NCBI RefSeq assembly: GCF_020181615.1
Contig: NZ_CP084029.1
Location: 124,001-188,000, forward strand
DNA: 64,000 bases
Direction of reading: 5' to 3'
Source of the DNA: [Mycobacterium] crassicus
GTDB lineage: Bacteria > Actinomycetota > Actinomycetes > Mycobacteriales > Mycobacteriaceae
The notes beneath the pieces are model-generated. The model was not told where the DNA came from. It saw only the letters and a list, made by a program, of their open reading frames with translations, and searched no databases. Of this stretch, positions 11,101-19,398 are shown piece after piece (position 1 is the stretch's first letter; each line of letters begins with the position of its first letter). A program made the position numbers and the translations under genes.

Positions 11101-12347
11101 AGCATCGGCTGCAGCGAGGCGGTGCCCTTGCCGTCCTTGCGATGCGACGGTGCCGCTTCGTCTGCCCGGCCGTGGCGGGCCGGATGGTCGGCGAGCTCGA
11201 AGATCTCATCGCGCCCGAACCCGACACCGCTGCCGAGCCGCGATGCCACCCGCAGCACCGTGATGCCTTCCTTGCCGACCCGGCCCACCACGCTCTCCCA
11301 CGCCTCGGGGCTGCCGGTGTTGTCGTCGACGATCACCCAGTGCGGCCCCAGGTCGTGCTCCTTGCCGCCGGTCTCCAGGGCCGAGCCCATGGTCGTCGGA
11401 CTCGGCTGCGAGGGCGGACGCCAGGCTCCGCGCTTGCCCTTCATGTGCAGGTCGGCACCGAGCGTCGCCTCCAGCTCGGTGGGTGTGGTGAACACCAGCC
11501 GGCGCCACCCGCAGGCGTCGAAGAGTTCGTCATGCTGGTTGTGCGGCAACCAGACCATCCACGACCACAATTCGGGATGACGGGTGACCACCATCAACTT
11601 GAGGTCGAGCGGATTGTGGAAGACCGCCAGCGAACTGAGCACCGACCGCAACAGGGAACGAACCCGATCGAGGTCCTCGTCGACGAAGCTGAACCCGGGG
11701 CGCGACTGCAGGTTGACCACCTTGGCTATGTCGCGAATCTTGCGCTGTTCCAAGATGAAATCGCGTAGGGCCTGCCCGGTGACCGGCTCCAGCTCCTCGT
11801 CCACCGGGATCTCCGGCCACTGCACAGACAGCACCGAATCGGGTGCGTGCTGCACACCGACACCCAGTCGCACGTCCAGGAAGTCGGGGTCGGAGCGACG
11901 GCGCTCCCACATCTGCGGTCCGCCGATGATCGCGCCGAGCCCCTGCGGGCTGGAGTGCACCAGCTCCTGGGCCTTGCGCTGGGCGCAGACGGCCTTCTGG
12001 ATCTCGTCGCGTTCACCGTCGAGCGAGCGCAGGTAGCTGCGCCGGTTCTTCTCCTGCTCACCCCAGCTGATCTTGCGGGCGCGGCCGAAGCGCCCGGAGA
12101 ACATCAGCATGCCCAGACCGGCGAAACCCATCATCGGGAACATGCCCGATCCCAGGTTGCGCACACCGGAGACGTAGAGCATGACGATCGTGCCGATCAA
12201 CGCCACCAGCAGTGCGGGCAGGCCGATCATCACCCACAGGTTGCGGGGCTCGCGTTCGGGCAGGGCGTCCGGCGCCCGCGGGGCGACGCGCACCGGCTTG
12301 GGCTCGGGGACCTGAAGTCGATTGGGAACGAAGGCGCGCTTGGACAT
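8142..12347 (-). CDS. eccC2: EccC2, FtsK/SpoIIIE-type secretion ATPase (single chain)
   Basis: 1401 aa motor of ESX-2. Two N-terminal TM helices lie at about residues 38-95, followed by the stalk/DUF domain and three ATPase domains. P-loops are seen at about residue 520 (GTSGSGKSEFF), 885 (GAKSRGKTTTL) and 1185 (GRALCGKSATL). The first is canonical, while the second and third deviate, as is usual for EccC domains 2 and 3, where domain 3 binds substrate export signals. The gene is uninterrupted, unlike ESX-1, whose EccC is split into Ca and Cb. It starts 3 bases after the eccB2 stop, and about 107 bases separate it from the PE gene. Confidence 0.96.
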   Translation of the reverse strand: MSKRAFVPNRLQVPEPKPVRVAPRAPDALPEREPRNLWVMIGLPALLVALIGTIVMLYVSGVRNLGSGMFPMMGFAGLGMLMFSGRFGRARKISWGEQEKNRRSYLRSLDGERDEIQKAVCAQRKAQELVHSSPQGLGAIIGGPQMWERRRSDPDFLDVRLGVGVQHAPDSVLSVQWPEIPVDEELEPVTGQALRDFILEQRKIRDIAKVVNLQSRPGFSFVDEDLDRVRSLLRSVLSSLAVFHNPLDLKLMVVTRHPELWSWMVWLPHNQHDELFDACGWRRLVFTTPTELEATLGADLHMKGKRGAWRPPSQPSPTTMGSALETGGKEHDLGPHWVIVDDNTGSPEAWESVVGRVGKEGITVLRVASRLGSGVGFGRDEIFELADHPARHGRADEAAPSHRKDGKGTASLQPMLRAGGKFFAHADQLSVPRAYRYARAMARWSPTASVDVTDSGSGALELLRALGIDDARELNVDRLWADRRSRGDERWAEIPVGAKPNGELQNVVLRAKDFGGFGFHSVVIGTSGSGKSEFFLSLVYGIALTHSPETFNVIFVDMKFESAAQDILGIPHVSAALSNLGKDERHLAERMRRAIDGEIARRYRLFNSVGARDANDYEEIRLAGRDLEPVPILLVVIDEYLELFANHGRWIDLIIHIGQEGRGANVFFMLGGQRLDLSSLQKVKSNIAFRVALRAESGDDSREVIGSDAAYHLPSKENGFALLKVGPRDLDPFRCFYLSAPFVVPKRKATTKTLDMTLTKPRLYTWKYQPLDEADAQALQDMSSTDSEPDEFLLHEDGFKKKKIVDVLRESLMAADRKAPHLPWLAPLEVSEAVDTLVQLYRGRPWDVDYGRNPGLVWPLAIEDIPEDAQQLVHSVDVLRSNVMVVGAKSRGKTTTLMTLMCSAALMYAPARLTFFCVGGATLAYAETLPHVADIVSPADREGVERTVATMAALISSRQDTFRRDKIDINEFRERRFGSGGPGLGGTDPGDPYGDVFLVIDDFSDLYSTDTVLGDRIIALSGVGPEYGVHLMTSASGWIHGQRQTLLQNSDVRIQLRLQNPGENEMGTASLDARDAAKRTVNRPGFGLTESLHEMLIGLPELCGPDGTRIGTRELGAQVAAVAGVAKHATLKRLPPAVALSEVLAYDVAQRPPAQSAPSIAFAIGEQHDLLPVPLDLGEHPGMMILGRALCGKSATLAAIGEAVMARFTPQQAQITIIDPKTGPLRDLQGPGYVNVYAYDQDEIDEALTTLAQQVLLPRLPAKGLTQEELRALKPWEGPRHFVLIDDVQDLRPAQIHPAKPPVGAALWKLMERGRQIGLHVFTTRNSSNFGQLEMDPWVKTQRTAKVPTLFMDNDPQNKVNRTMRAQALPAGRGLLVKDDSDVEGILVGVPSSMVHSFEHQ

Positions 12348-12350
12348 TCG

Positions 12351-13850
12351 CTAGTGCCCTCCCGGGATGCCCTGCTGATTGTTGGGTGTCACCGGCAGCA
12401 CCGCCCCGGTGGCCGGCAGGGTGTCGCGAGCAAGAAGGGCGGCGTGCCGGGACAGTTCCGGGCCCGAGGCGAAGGTGCGCAGCAGGGGCCACGGCGCCTG
12501 TTGCGCGGAGTTGGGGTCCAGACCCAGGCCGCGCAGGGTTTCTTCTTCGGGGGCAATTCCGAATCGAACACCGTTGGGGGACACCCAGAACAGGGATTCG
12601 CGGGAATCGGAGTCGAGCAGTTCACTGGTCGAGCTGACGAAGTTGGTGGCCCCGGGCAGCACCAGCACCTGGTTGGCCACCACCGATCCGGGGCCGCGAT
12701 CGTCGCGCACCAGGTGAACGATGCGGTTGTCCATTCCGGGTGACACCGGCAGCCCGCGCCCGTTGTACAGCGTGATGCGGGCCTGGCGGTCGCTTGAGGC
12801 CTTCTCCCAACCGACACAGGTCGTCGGGTCGGCGGCACTGTCGACGAACTTCAGCCGGCTGTTGGGGTAGTACTCGACCGGCAGGTTGCTCACTTCGGGG
12901 ATGTTGACCAGTTTGTCCGGGCTGACCACCAACGGCGCTACCGATCCGAACGAATTCGCGCTGCGGATCAGGTCGGCCACGAAGCTGGTGATCTTCTGCA
13001 CCCCGTCGGGCAGCAACACGTAGAACTGCGAACCGCCGCCGGCCGTGCGGGTCTCCAGTACCGCACCGACCTGCGAGCCGGGCACCCACTGTGACGGCGT
13101 GCCCGCGAACGGGATCACCGGAACCCGTAGCGGTTCGGTACTCGGTAGGGCGTCGAACAGTGCCCGTGACATCTCCACCGGCACTGTTGTTCCCGGGTCG
13201 ATGCCCAGGCTCAGGGTTATCGCCCGATCCGCCGGATCCACCTGGGAACGCTTGCCGCCCCAGATGACATAGGTCGCGCCCTGGAAGCGGGTCAATACCC
13301 CGGCATCGGGGGCCAGCGGCGCCGCGCGGCCGCTGCGGGTCAGCGATCCCGCGATCGCTGTCACCACCGGCGGTTCGGCACGGCGCGGTGAACCCGCGGT
13401 GTCGCAGACCGCCCAGGCCGACGGTGCGCCGGTACTGGGGACCAGTGCCGGTGGGGCGCCGGGGATGCCGATCAGCGGGCCGGTCGGATACTTCGCGATC
13501 TCGGCGGGCTTGACCCACGTGGGCAGCTCCGCGGCACCGATCGCGAGCCGCGCGGAGGTCATGTTCAGTGCCGGATACAACCGTCCGTTGATGCGCGCAT
13601 AGATCGCACCGGAGTCGCGGTCGCCGACGATCGCCGACGTTCGCACGATTCCGGCCGGGCGCAACACGTTCAGCAGCAGCATCCAGCCCATGCCGATGAA
13701 GATCAACACGATTGACAACACGATCGCGGCGGTCTGCTTGCGGTCGTCGTGTTTCATGCGCACCGAGAACTTGGTGGTAGCCGCGCGCAGCCGTCGGTTG
13801 TAGAACAGGTGACCGGAGTTCTGGTCCCGGCTCGACAGACTCAGCGGCAT
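12351..13850 (-). CDS. eccB2: EccB2, ESX-2 membrane component
   Basis: 499 aa. A basic cytosolic N-terminus (NRRLRAATTKFSVRMKHDDR) leads to a single TM helix at about residues 42-62, then a long periplasmic part built of repeat domains with Cys residues (CDTAG, CVGWE). This is the EccB fold, which forms the periplasmic part of the ESX pore. It is the first gene of the minus-strand ESX-2 run; 160 bases separate it from the divergent gene at 14011, so the operon promoter probably lies in 13851-14010. Confidence 0.95.
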   Translation of the reverse strand: MPLSLSSRDQNSGHLFYNRRLRAATTKFSVRMKHDDRKQTAAIVLSIVLIFIGMGWMLLLNVLRPAGIVRTSAIVGDRDSGAIYARINGRLYPALNMTSARLAIGAAELPTWVKPAEIAKYPTGPLIGIPGAPPALVPSTGAPSAWAVCDTAGSPRRAEPPVVTAIAGSLTRSGRAAPLAPDAGVLTRFQGATYVIWGGKRSQVDPADRAITLSLGIDPGTTVPVEMSRALFDALPSTEPLRVPVIPFAGTPSQWVPGSQVGAVLETRTAGGGSQFYVLLPDGVQKITSFVADLIRSANSFGSVAPLVVSPDKLVNIPEVSNLPVEYYPNSRLKFVDSAADPTTCVGWEKASSDRQARITLYNGRGLPVSPGMDNRIVHLVRDDRGPGSVVANQVLVLPGATNFVSSTSELLDSDSRESLFWVSPNGVRFGIAPEEETLRGLGLDPNSAQQAPWPLLRTFASGPELSRHAALLARDTLPATGAVLPVTPNNQQGIPGGH

Positions 13851-14010
13851 GCCTTGCTACTCCTTCGACGCACACTCTGCGGTCATGCGGCAACCCGGGG
13901 TCGCCGCCTGGTCGGGGACAACCGCACCGCGACGACAATACTGGCCTCAGCCTGCGGGAACCAGTCACTTGTGATGACGCGATAACGCCGACACGCGTAC
14001 CTTTTGCGCT

Positions 14011-15225
14011 ATGCCCGACGAGATAGGTGCGTTTGCCGATGCGGCGCGAGACCGCGAAACGGTTCTCGTGCAGCGGTTGGCGACGTCGGTGGAACTCGAT
14101 CGGTCCTTCGAAGGAATCCTGCGCGGCGTCCACCGATACAACCTGCAATCGCGCGGGCGATTGGGCGCGCTTGAAGCCGAGATCCGCCAGGCCGCCGCGG
14201 TTTGGCCCGCCCTGGACACCCCGGCCGGCGCCCGCCAGTTCCAGGCCTATCTGACCGGCAAGACGAGGGAGATCCACAAGATCGTCGCCGACGCGGCCGT
14301 GGACAGTCAGCAGCGCGCGGCGCAGGTGCAGGCCCTGACCGGGCGCTACCCGTTGGGCGGCACGAAGCGAGGTGGGGGGCCGGGCGAGCCCTCACCCGGT
14401 GGCGACGAACCGGTGAGCAAATACGAGCAGGCGCTGCGGGATGCCGGCCTGCTCAGTGGCCCGAGCCCGGGTGGCTATTACAGGCAGTGGCTGAAGAACG
14501 CCGAGCGCCGGGGTGTTCCGCCGGAGGAGATCGTTGACATCGCGCGACAACAGCACATCACCCCCGACAGTTTCACGGTGCTCGACGGCATGGACGAGAT
14601 CAAGGATCCGGACGGTAAGTCCTTCTTTCTGATTCCTAAGGGGACCAGTCCCAACGGGATTCGCGAGGCGACACTGATGACCTACATCCTCAACGCGGGC
14701 ACCGACTACGGTGCCGCACCCGGCACTAAAGACTTCAAGGAGACGCCGTACTCGGCTGCCGAAGTGCAACGGATTGCTGACCGGCAGGCGGACAATCTAT
14801 GGAGCTACGGCGGGGCGTGGGCCATCGAGAGCACCGGGGGGAGCCTCGTGACGACGCCGAACGGAATGATGATGGGCCTCGGGGGCAAAATTCAGGACAC
14901 CTTGAGCTGTCAGGGGGGCACCACCTACGGCGATGTTTTCATGGTCAACATCGACCACTCGGCGGATTCGGCTGAACAACTTCGCAAAGTCGTTCACTCC
15001 GGTGTGGCCTGGGGAACGGACAGCAACGGTAACCCCGTTCGAAACCAGCAACTTGACCTGGATCGTTTGCTCCACCACGAGGAACGTCACTCGCAGCAAT
15101 ACGCCAGGTTAGGACCCGTGGCCATGGGCGTCGGCTATGGGGAGGAAGCGCTCCGGACCGGCATCTTTGGCGGGGACAACTGGTTCGAGAAAGATGCGGG
15201 GCTGCACGACGGGGGATACAAGTGA
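14011..15225 (+). CDS. Putative HExxH metalloprotease, ESX-linked toxin-like protein
   Basis: 404 aa with no signal peptide. The N-terminal ~110 residues are helical (LGALEAEIRQAA, LDTPAGARQFQAYL) and resemble the DUF4226-type leader of mycobacterial ESX-associated proteins. A Gly/Pro-rich linker follows at about 117-135, then a globular middle. The C-terminus holds HEERH at residues 356-360, a HExxH zinc motif, and NWFEKDAG with Glu393, well placed as a third, gluzincin-type ligand. An ESX-type N-terminus plus a C-terminal enzyme domain is the layout of secreted polymorphic toxins. It is divergent from eccB2 and overlaps the next lipoprotein gene by 4 bases. Function is inferred; substrate unknown. 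Confidence 0.6.
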   Translation: MPDEIGAFADAARDRETVLVQRLATSVELDRSFEGILRGVHRYNLQSRGRLGALEAEIRQAAAVWPALDTPAGARQFQAYLTGKTREIHKIVADAAVDSQQRAAQVQALTGRYPLGGTKRGGGPGEPSPGGDEPVSKYEQALRDAGLLSGPSPGGYYRQWLKNAERRGVPPEEIVDIARQQHITPDSFTVLDGMDEIKDPDGKSFFLIPKGTSPNGIREATLMTYILNAGTDYGAAPGTKDFKETPYSAAEVQRIADRQADNLWSYGGAWAIESTGGSLVTTPNGMMMGLGGKIQDTLSCQGGTTYGDVFMVNIDHSADSAEQLRKVVHSGVAWGTDSNGNPVRNQQLDLDRLLHHEERHSQQYARLGPVAMGVGYGEEALRTGIFGGDNWFEKDAGLHDGGYK

Positions 15226-15749
15226 TGCGTCGCCTTGGCGTGTTGGCTACGTTGGCCGCCGCACTGTTGGCCGGATGCCCCAGCAAAGCCCCATGGGCTC
15301 CATCCCTGCCGCCCGCCTTCGGTGCTCGCGTAACCAACGGGAAACTGGAGATCTGGACCGGTTCACGCTGCGATGGCATCACGCGTATTGTGCTCTCCTT
15401 CGACCCCAGCGCGGCCGAGTTGATCCTGACTTCGCGCACAGAGGTCGGTGTGGCGGTCGACCACCTCACGCTCGGCGGACCCTACCCGGCCGGCATGACT
15501 GTCTCCCAGCACCTGCCGGTGGGTTTTGAGTGGCGCAACCAGAAGTCAATGGATTTCTCAACCTATGGCGGTTCCAGCCGTTGGGGCACGACAACCGATC
15601 TCGATGTAGTCCGTGGGGGATCCGAGCAACATCCGACGGACAGCTATTGGTTCCAAGACGTCGGTTGGCTCAACCCCGCGCAGGTGGCTGCGCAGGACGG
15701 GAAGTCCTTCCTGGCTACCTGCACGGCCGATCCGGCTAAGAAGGGTTGA
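15222..15749 (+). CDS. Lipoprotein paired with the HExxH protein (possible immunity protein)
   Basis: 175 aa. The N-terminus MRRLGVLATLAAALLAGC has a lipobox (LLAGC, Cys near residue 19), so the product should be a lipid-anchored cell-envelope protein. The mature part is beta-rich with two further Cys residues (SRCDGI and LATCTADP) that could form a disulfide. No known domain is recognised. The GTG start overlaps the upstream stop (GTGATG), and the second codon ATG could also start. Tight coupling to a toxin-like gene suggests immunity or inhibition, but a plain accessory lipoprotein is equally possible. Confidence 0.7.
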   Translation: MMRRLGVLATLAAALLAGCPSKAPWAPSLPPAFGARVTNGKLEIWTGSRCDGITRIVLSFDPSAAELILTSRTEVGVAVDHLTLGGPYPAGMTVSQHLPVGFEWRNQKSMDFSTYGGSSRWGTTTDLDVVRGGSEQHPTDSYWFQDVGWLNPAQVAAQDGKSFLATCTADPAKKG

Positions 15750-15948
15750 ACACCAGATCGGCCGTGTCGGCATAAACAATCCGTCCGTACGGTCCCAGCT
15801 CGTCCAACCGCATGGGCGGTGCCGACCGGAATTCGCGCAGGTAGGTGATGACTACTGTGGCGATACCAACGCTGATGAAGCCCAGCAACGCAATTTGACC
15901 GATCAGCGCAGCGGGCGCGTCACTTCGATGGATTGTCTTTGTCCACAA
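15736..15948 (-). CDS. Small single-pass membrane protein
   Basis: 70 aa with a TTG start. One hydrophobic helix (about residues 13-38, IGQIALLGFISVGIATVVI) is followed by a polar tail ending IVYADTADLVFNPS. The start lies inside the end of the 317-aa gene (29-base overlap), and the tail converges on the lipoprotein gene (14-base overlap). The clear TM segment and operon-like packing support it as real, but the weak start codon lowers confidence. Function unknown. Confidence 0.55.
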   Translation of the reverse strand: MWTKTIHRSDAPAALIGQIALLGFISVGIATVVITYLREFRSAPPMRLDELGPYGRIVYADTADLVFNPS

Positions 15949-16873
15949 TGCGTTTCAGCGGCGTGATACCCGGCTGACCCGCGTCCTTCGCGACGGACTT
16001 CGTCACCGGCACGTTCGGCGGGGCGGTGGTGCGGCCCTTCACCGGTTGACCATTGGGCACCCCTGGGGCCGCGATGCGCTTCTCGCCGGCCTTGTCGTCT
16101 TTGCCGCCCTTGCCGCCGGCGCCTGCCCCGCCCGGCATCATCGGCATCATCCCGCCGCCGCCTCCGCCAGCGGCGGGTGCTCCACCGCTGGGACCGGCCA
16201 TGCCGGTGCTGGTCATGGAGCTGGCGGGCGTGGTCGGTGTCGACGTCCCCGGGACCGGGGGTGGGCCGAGGTTGCTGGCCGGCGTGGTGCCCACGCCCAG
16301 TCCGCCACCGCTTCCGCCCGAGCCGAAGTCTCCGCCGCCCAAGCCGGAAACGGGGTTGACGTCGGAGGCCAGGGTGGCTCCGCCAAGACCGGCTTTGCCC
16401 AGGGACTGCACGGCGCCCATCAGTGGCGACAGTGCGCCCTGGCCGGCCTGCATCAATCCCTGCGGCAGCTTGCTGACGGAACCGAGCACACCGCTGAGTG
16501 CGCTGGTGACGCCCTGCATTGCACTGTTGACGCCTTGCATCGCGCCGCCCATGGCGTCCTGCGGTGCTTGCTGTGCCATCAGTCCGTCGCCCTGCGTGGC
16601 GACATCTTGGAACTGGGAGACTGCGTCGGCCTCGTGGGTGGCGAACTTCTGTGCCGCGTCGGCGGCATGGCCGGTGCGGTCGGCGTGATCTTCGGCCAGG
16701 TGAGTATTGGTCTCGACCAGGTTCAGGTTGGTTGCGGCACCGAAGGCGGCCATGGTGGCGTCGACCGGCGACGTTCCGCCTGGGTGGACCGGGCCCGGTG
16801 GGATCGGCAGCGGCGGAAGGCCAGCCGCGATAGCCAGGTAGTCCAGGGGGTTGACTTCAATCGGGTCTGTCAT
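15920..16873 (-). CDS. Gly/Met-rich ESX-2-associated protein, 317 aa
   Basis: The start chosen is the ATG at 16873 (MTDPIEVNPLDYLAI), which overlaps the upstream stop as ATGA; a longer reading adds only an unlikely leader. Residues 40-160 form helices with repeated AMQGV and SALSGV units. A Gly/Pro/Ser-rich low-complexity part follows, and the basic tail carries GGKGGKDDKAGEKRIA and PNGQPVKGR. There is no signal peptide. The helical-plus-disordered layout and the place behind an Rv3899c-like gene suggest an Esp-type secreted or accessory factor of ESX-2, comparable in position to Rv3897c/Rv3898c. Function unknown. Confidence 0.7.
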   Translation of the reverse strand: MTDPIEVNPLDYLAIAAGLPPLPIPPGPVHPGGTSPVDATMAAFGAATNLNLVETNTHLAEDHADRTGHAADAAQKFATHEADAVSQFQDVATQGDGLMAQQAPQDAMGGAMQGVNSAMQGVTSALSGVLGSVSKLPQGLMQAGQGALSPLMGAVQSLGKAGLGGATLASDVNPVSGLGGGDFGSGGSGGGLGVGTTPASNLGPPPVPGTSTPTTPASSMTSTGMAGPSGGAPAAGGGGGGMMPMMPGGAGAGGKGGKDDKAGEKRIAAPGVPNGQPVKGRTTAPPNVPVTKSVAKDAGQPGITPLKRIVDKDNPSK

Positions 16874-19398
16874 GGCGTTACACCTCCATGTCGTACCGCG
16901 ACTGCCTGGTGCCACGCGAGGTGGTACCGGGCGATCTCTTCGCTGCCGTCGATCAGGCCGTCGATGGCGGCCAACAGCATCCAGTCGGCGACGTCTTTGG
17001 GGGCGTGCTCGGGATAGGCCGACAGTACCCGCGTAGCGGTGGCGGTGACCACCTGCCGGAACAGTTCGACTTCGTTGTCGGCGACGCCGGATCTGCGGGC
17101 CACCGCGCGTGCGACGGTCTGCACGATGCGTGGCAACCGCGCGTTGGTACCCGCGGCGTCGATGAGGGTGGGTCCGAGTTCGTCGATGTGCTGGCCGTAG
17201 CGGGCTCGTTCCCCAGTCCCGGGAACCGGGTCGTGTGGGCCGGTCTCGGTGATGTAGGTGTTGGGCTGGTGCGCGGCGGCGGCGATCACCGCACCGAGCA
17301 GGTCGACCGCGCTGGTGTCGCGGCGGCGGTGTGCTGGATTGAGCAGGGTTACCCCGGGCGGGAGCTTCACGGTGGGTGGGATCCAGCCGCCGGCCAGGTC
17401 GGTCACCAGCACGGTGGTGGTCTCGTCCTCACGCAACCCGGCTGCCCAGGTGAGGTTCGGTGCCTGGCGGGCGACGGCATCAACTTTGCGCTGCAGATCC
17501 TGCTGCTCGGCGAGGCGCTTGGCGGCTGTACCGGCCCCGGCCCCAGCGGTACCTCCTGCCGCCGCGGCGCCGGCCATCGCCGCACCTGACTGCCCACCGG
17601 CACCGGGGGTCGGTTTACCCGGTGCCGGACGATCGCCCGAGGGGGCCACCGTGGTCCCGCCGGAGGCCGGAGTGGTCGGTCCGCCGGGCGGTGAGGGTGA
17701 CGCCGCGGCCACGGGGCCAGCCGGTGCTGCCGGAGCGACGGCCCCGGCTGGGCGAAGGTCCGCCCCGTAGCCCGGCAGTGGACCCGACGGTGCAGCCGGA
17801 CCCGCGGTGATCGGGCCTGACGGTACCGAGGCTGGCCCGGCGGTCACCGGCGGCGCCGCGGGTGTTGCCGCTGTCGCCGCGCCGGTGATCGGGGCTGCCG
17901 GGGCAGCCTCCGGGCTTGAGCCGGCCAAATGGCTCAGGTTGCCGAGCATGCCACCCGCCATCGGCGTCGACGATGGCGACGGCGGAACCTGAGGAGCTGA
18001 CGACTGGGACAGCCCGGAGCCATCCATCCCATGCAGTGGAGATGGTGGTCCAGCTGGACCTCCAGGCATCGCCGAGGCTAAAGCCTGTGTTGGGCCGCCG
18101 CTTTGGAGGCCGGGTGGCATACCGCCCCCGCCGCCGAGGCTCGGCATGGCGGGCGAGGGAGGCGAGATCCCGCCACTCGCCGGCGCTCCACCCGGCATGC
18201 CGCCTATTCCGGAGCCCCCCGAGCCGCCCCCGACAACCTGGTTTGGTCCACCAGTGGGAGCGATGGGAGTCTCGCTGCCTCGGCCGCCGGCCGTGCTGCT
18301 TTGGCCGCCGGCCGTGCTGCTTTGGCCGCCGGCCGTGGTGCTTTGGCCGCCGGCCGTGCTGCTTTGGCCGCCGGCCGTGGTGCTTTGGCCGCCGGCTGGG
18401 GTGTTTAGGCCGCCGGCTGTGGTGTTTTGGGCTCTGTCTGCGCCGGGTCCGATCGCGGTGCCGGGGTGACTGACCACGCTGCGTTGGCCTCCACTGACGA
18501 TGCTCTGACCGCCGGCGGTGTTCTGTCCGGTGGCGTCGCCTTGTCCGCCAGCGGTCCGTGTTGTTCCGCTAGTGCTGTCTTGGCCACCGCCGACGTTTTG
18601 TCCGGCCACGTTGCCTTGCCCATCAGCAGCGCCCGCTTGTCCGACTGAATTGTTGTTGCCGAACGTCCCCCCGCTACTCGACTGAGCTTGGTCTGGTCCG
18701 GCCCGTACGTCGCCGCCCCCTGATCCCGCTTGGCCGTCTCCGAACGGGAACGGGAGCCCGTCGTTGCCTGCCTTCCCGTTGCTTATGCCGACACCGGCGG
18801 CGGTCGCATTCATCTCGCTGGCGGTCAGCGGCGGTCGACGGGGCGGGCTATCGAAGTTCGCACCATTGGCGGCGAGCCAGGTACGCGCCTCAGGGCCGAT
18901 AATCAGCGCGGCTGCATCGACGATCGCCTCGTTGGCAGCCATCCCGGCCCGGGTGGCCTCCTCATTGGCGCTGTTGATCACACTGATCACCTCGAGCAGC
19001 TTTGCTTCCTCGGGCGAGTTCTTCTTAAGGATGTCCCTGATCGCTTGATTTCCCTGTGATGCAGTGCCCCTTAACTGATTGCGGAGCTCAGTTACGGCGC
19101 CGGCCACCTTACGACTGGCGTTACTCTTTGTACGACAGTATTCTTCGGCGTCAAGCAAGCGCTCCCTTCCAACTCGGAGGCGTTCCATCAGGTCCGCTGC
19201 GGTTTGCCCGTGGTTTCGCGACGCCAATTGCGTCCGATGATTTTGGACGTGCTCGGCCTCACGTTTTTTGACGTCAGCTTGATCAGTCCAGTAGGAGATA
19301 CCTTCAGTCGGCTTGTCCGGCGGCCCTGGCCACCATGCGCCCACCAACAGGAAAGACCATTCCCCGTCCGGTAGATCTGCCAGTGGTAGCTCAGTCAC
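16870..19398 (-). CDS. Large Gly/Ala/Pro-rich ESX-2-associated protein (Rv3899c/Rv3900c-like), 842 aa
   Basis: The start is GTG (MTELPLADLPDGEWSFLLVG), overlapping the upstream membrane-protein stop by 8 bases. The N-terminal ~190 residues are globular/helical, residues 190-620 are low complexity, and the C-terminal ~210 residues are globular (WAAGLREDETTTVLVTDLAG, DVADWMLLAAIDGLIDGSEE). By memory of length and order, it looks like a fusion of the M. tuberculosis neighbours Rv3900c (N part) and Rv3899c (C part), or the paralogue Rv2082. The middle carries a 7-residue repeat. There is no signal peptide. It is probably a secreted or structural ESX-2 factor; the molecular role is not known to me. 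Confidence 0.75.
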   Translation of the reverse strand: MTELPLADLPDGEWSFLLVGAWWPGPPDKPTEGISYWTDQADVKKREAEHVQNHRTQLASRNHGQTAADLMERLRVGRERLLDAEEYCRTKSNASRKVAGAVTELRNQLRGTASQGNQAIRDILKKNSPEEAKLLEVISVINSANEEATRAGMAANEAIVDAAALIIGPEARTWLAANGANFDSPPRRPPLTASEMNATAAGVGISNGKAGNDGLPFPFGDGQAGSGGGDVRAGPDQAQSSSGGTFGNNNSVGQAGAADGQGNVAGQNVGGGQDSTSGTTRTAGGQGDATGQNTAGGQSIVSGGQRSVVSHPGTAIGPGADRAQNTTAGGLNTPAGGQSTTAGGQSSTAGGQSTTAGGQSSTAGGQSSTAGGRGSETPIAPTGGPNQVVGGGSGGSGIGGMPGGAPASGGISPPSPAMPSLGGGGGMPPGLQSGGPTQALASAMPGGPAGPPSPLHGMDGSGLSQSSAPQVPPSPSSTPMAGGMLGNLSHLAGSSPEAAPAAPITGAATAATPAAPPVTAGPASVPSGPITAGPAAPSGPLPGYGADLRPAGAVAPAAPAGPVAAASPSPPGGPTTPASGGTTVAPSGDRPAPGKPTPGAGGQSGAAMAGAAAAGGTAGAGAGTAAKRLAEQQDLQRKVDAVARQAPNLTWAAGLREDETTTVLVTDLAGGWIPPTVKLPPGVTLLNPAHRRRDTSAVDLLGAVIAAAAHQPNTYITETGPHDPVPGTGERARYGQHIDELGPTLIDAAGTNARLPRIVQTVARAVARRSGVADNEVELFRQVVTATATRVLSAYPEHAPKDVADWMLLAAIDGLIDGSEEIARYHLAWHQAVAVRHGGVTP
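18285..18430 (-). repeat. 21-bp in-frame tandem repeat (TAGGQSS units)
   Basis: About seven copies of a 21-base unit around TTTGGCCGCCGGCC encode TAGGQSS/TAGGQST at about residues 322-371 of the 842-aa protein. Copies on the low-coordinate side are nearly identical, while the last two drift (LNTPAGGQ). An exact multiple of three and near-identity indicate recent slippage expansion in a flexible linker. Copy number is likely to vary between strains. Confidence 0.9.

Noticed and set aside
18285..18430. CRISPR or regulatory repeat
   Set aside because: The period is 21 bases, in frame, and codes for a peptide repeat.
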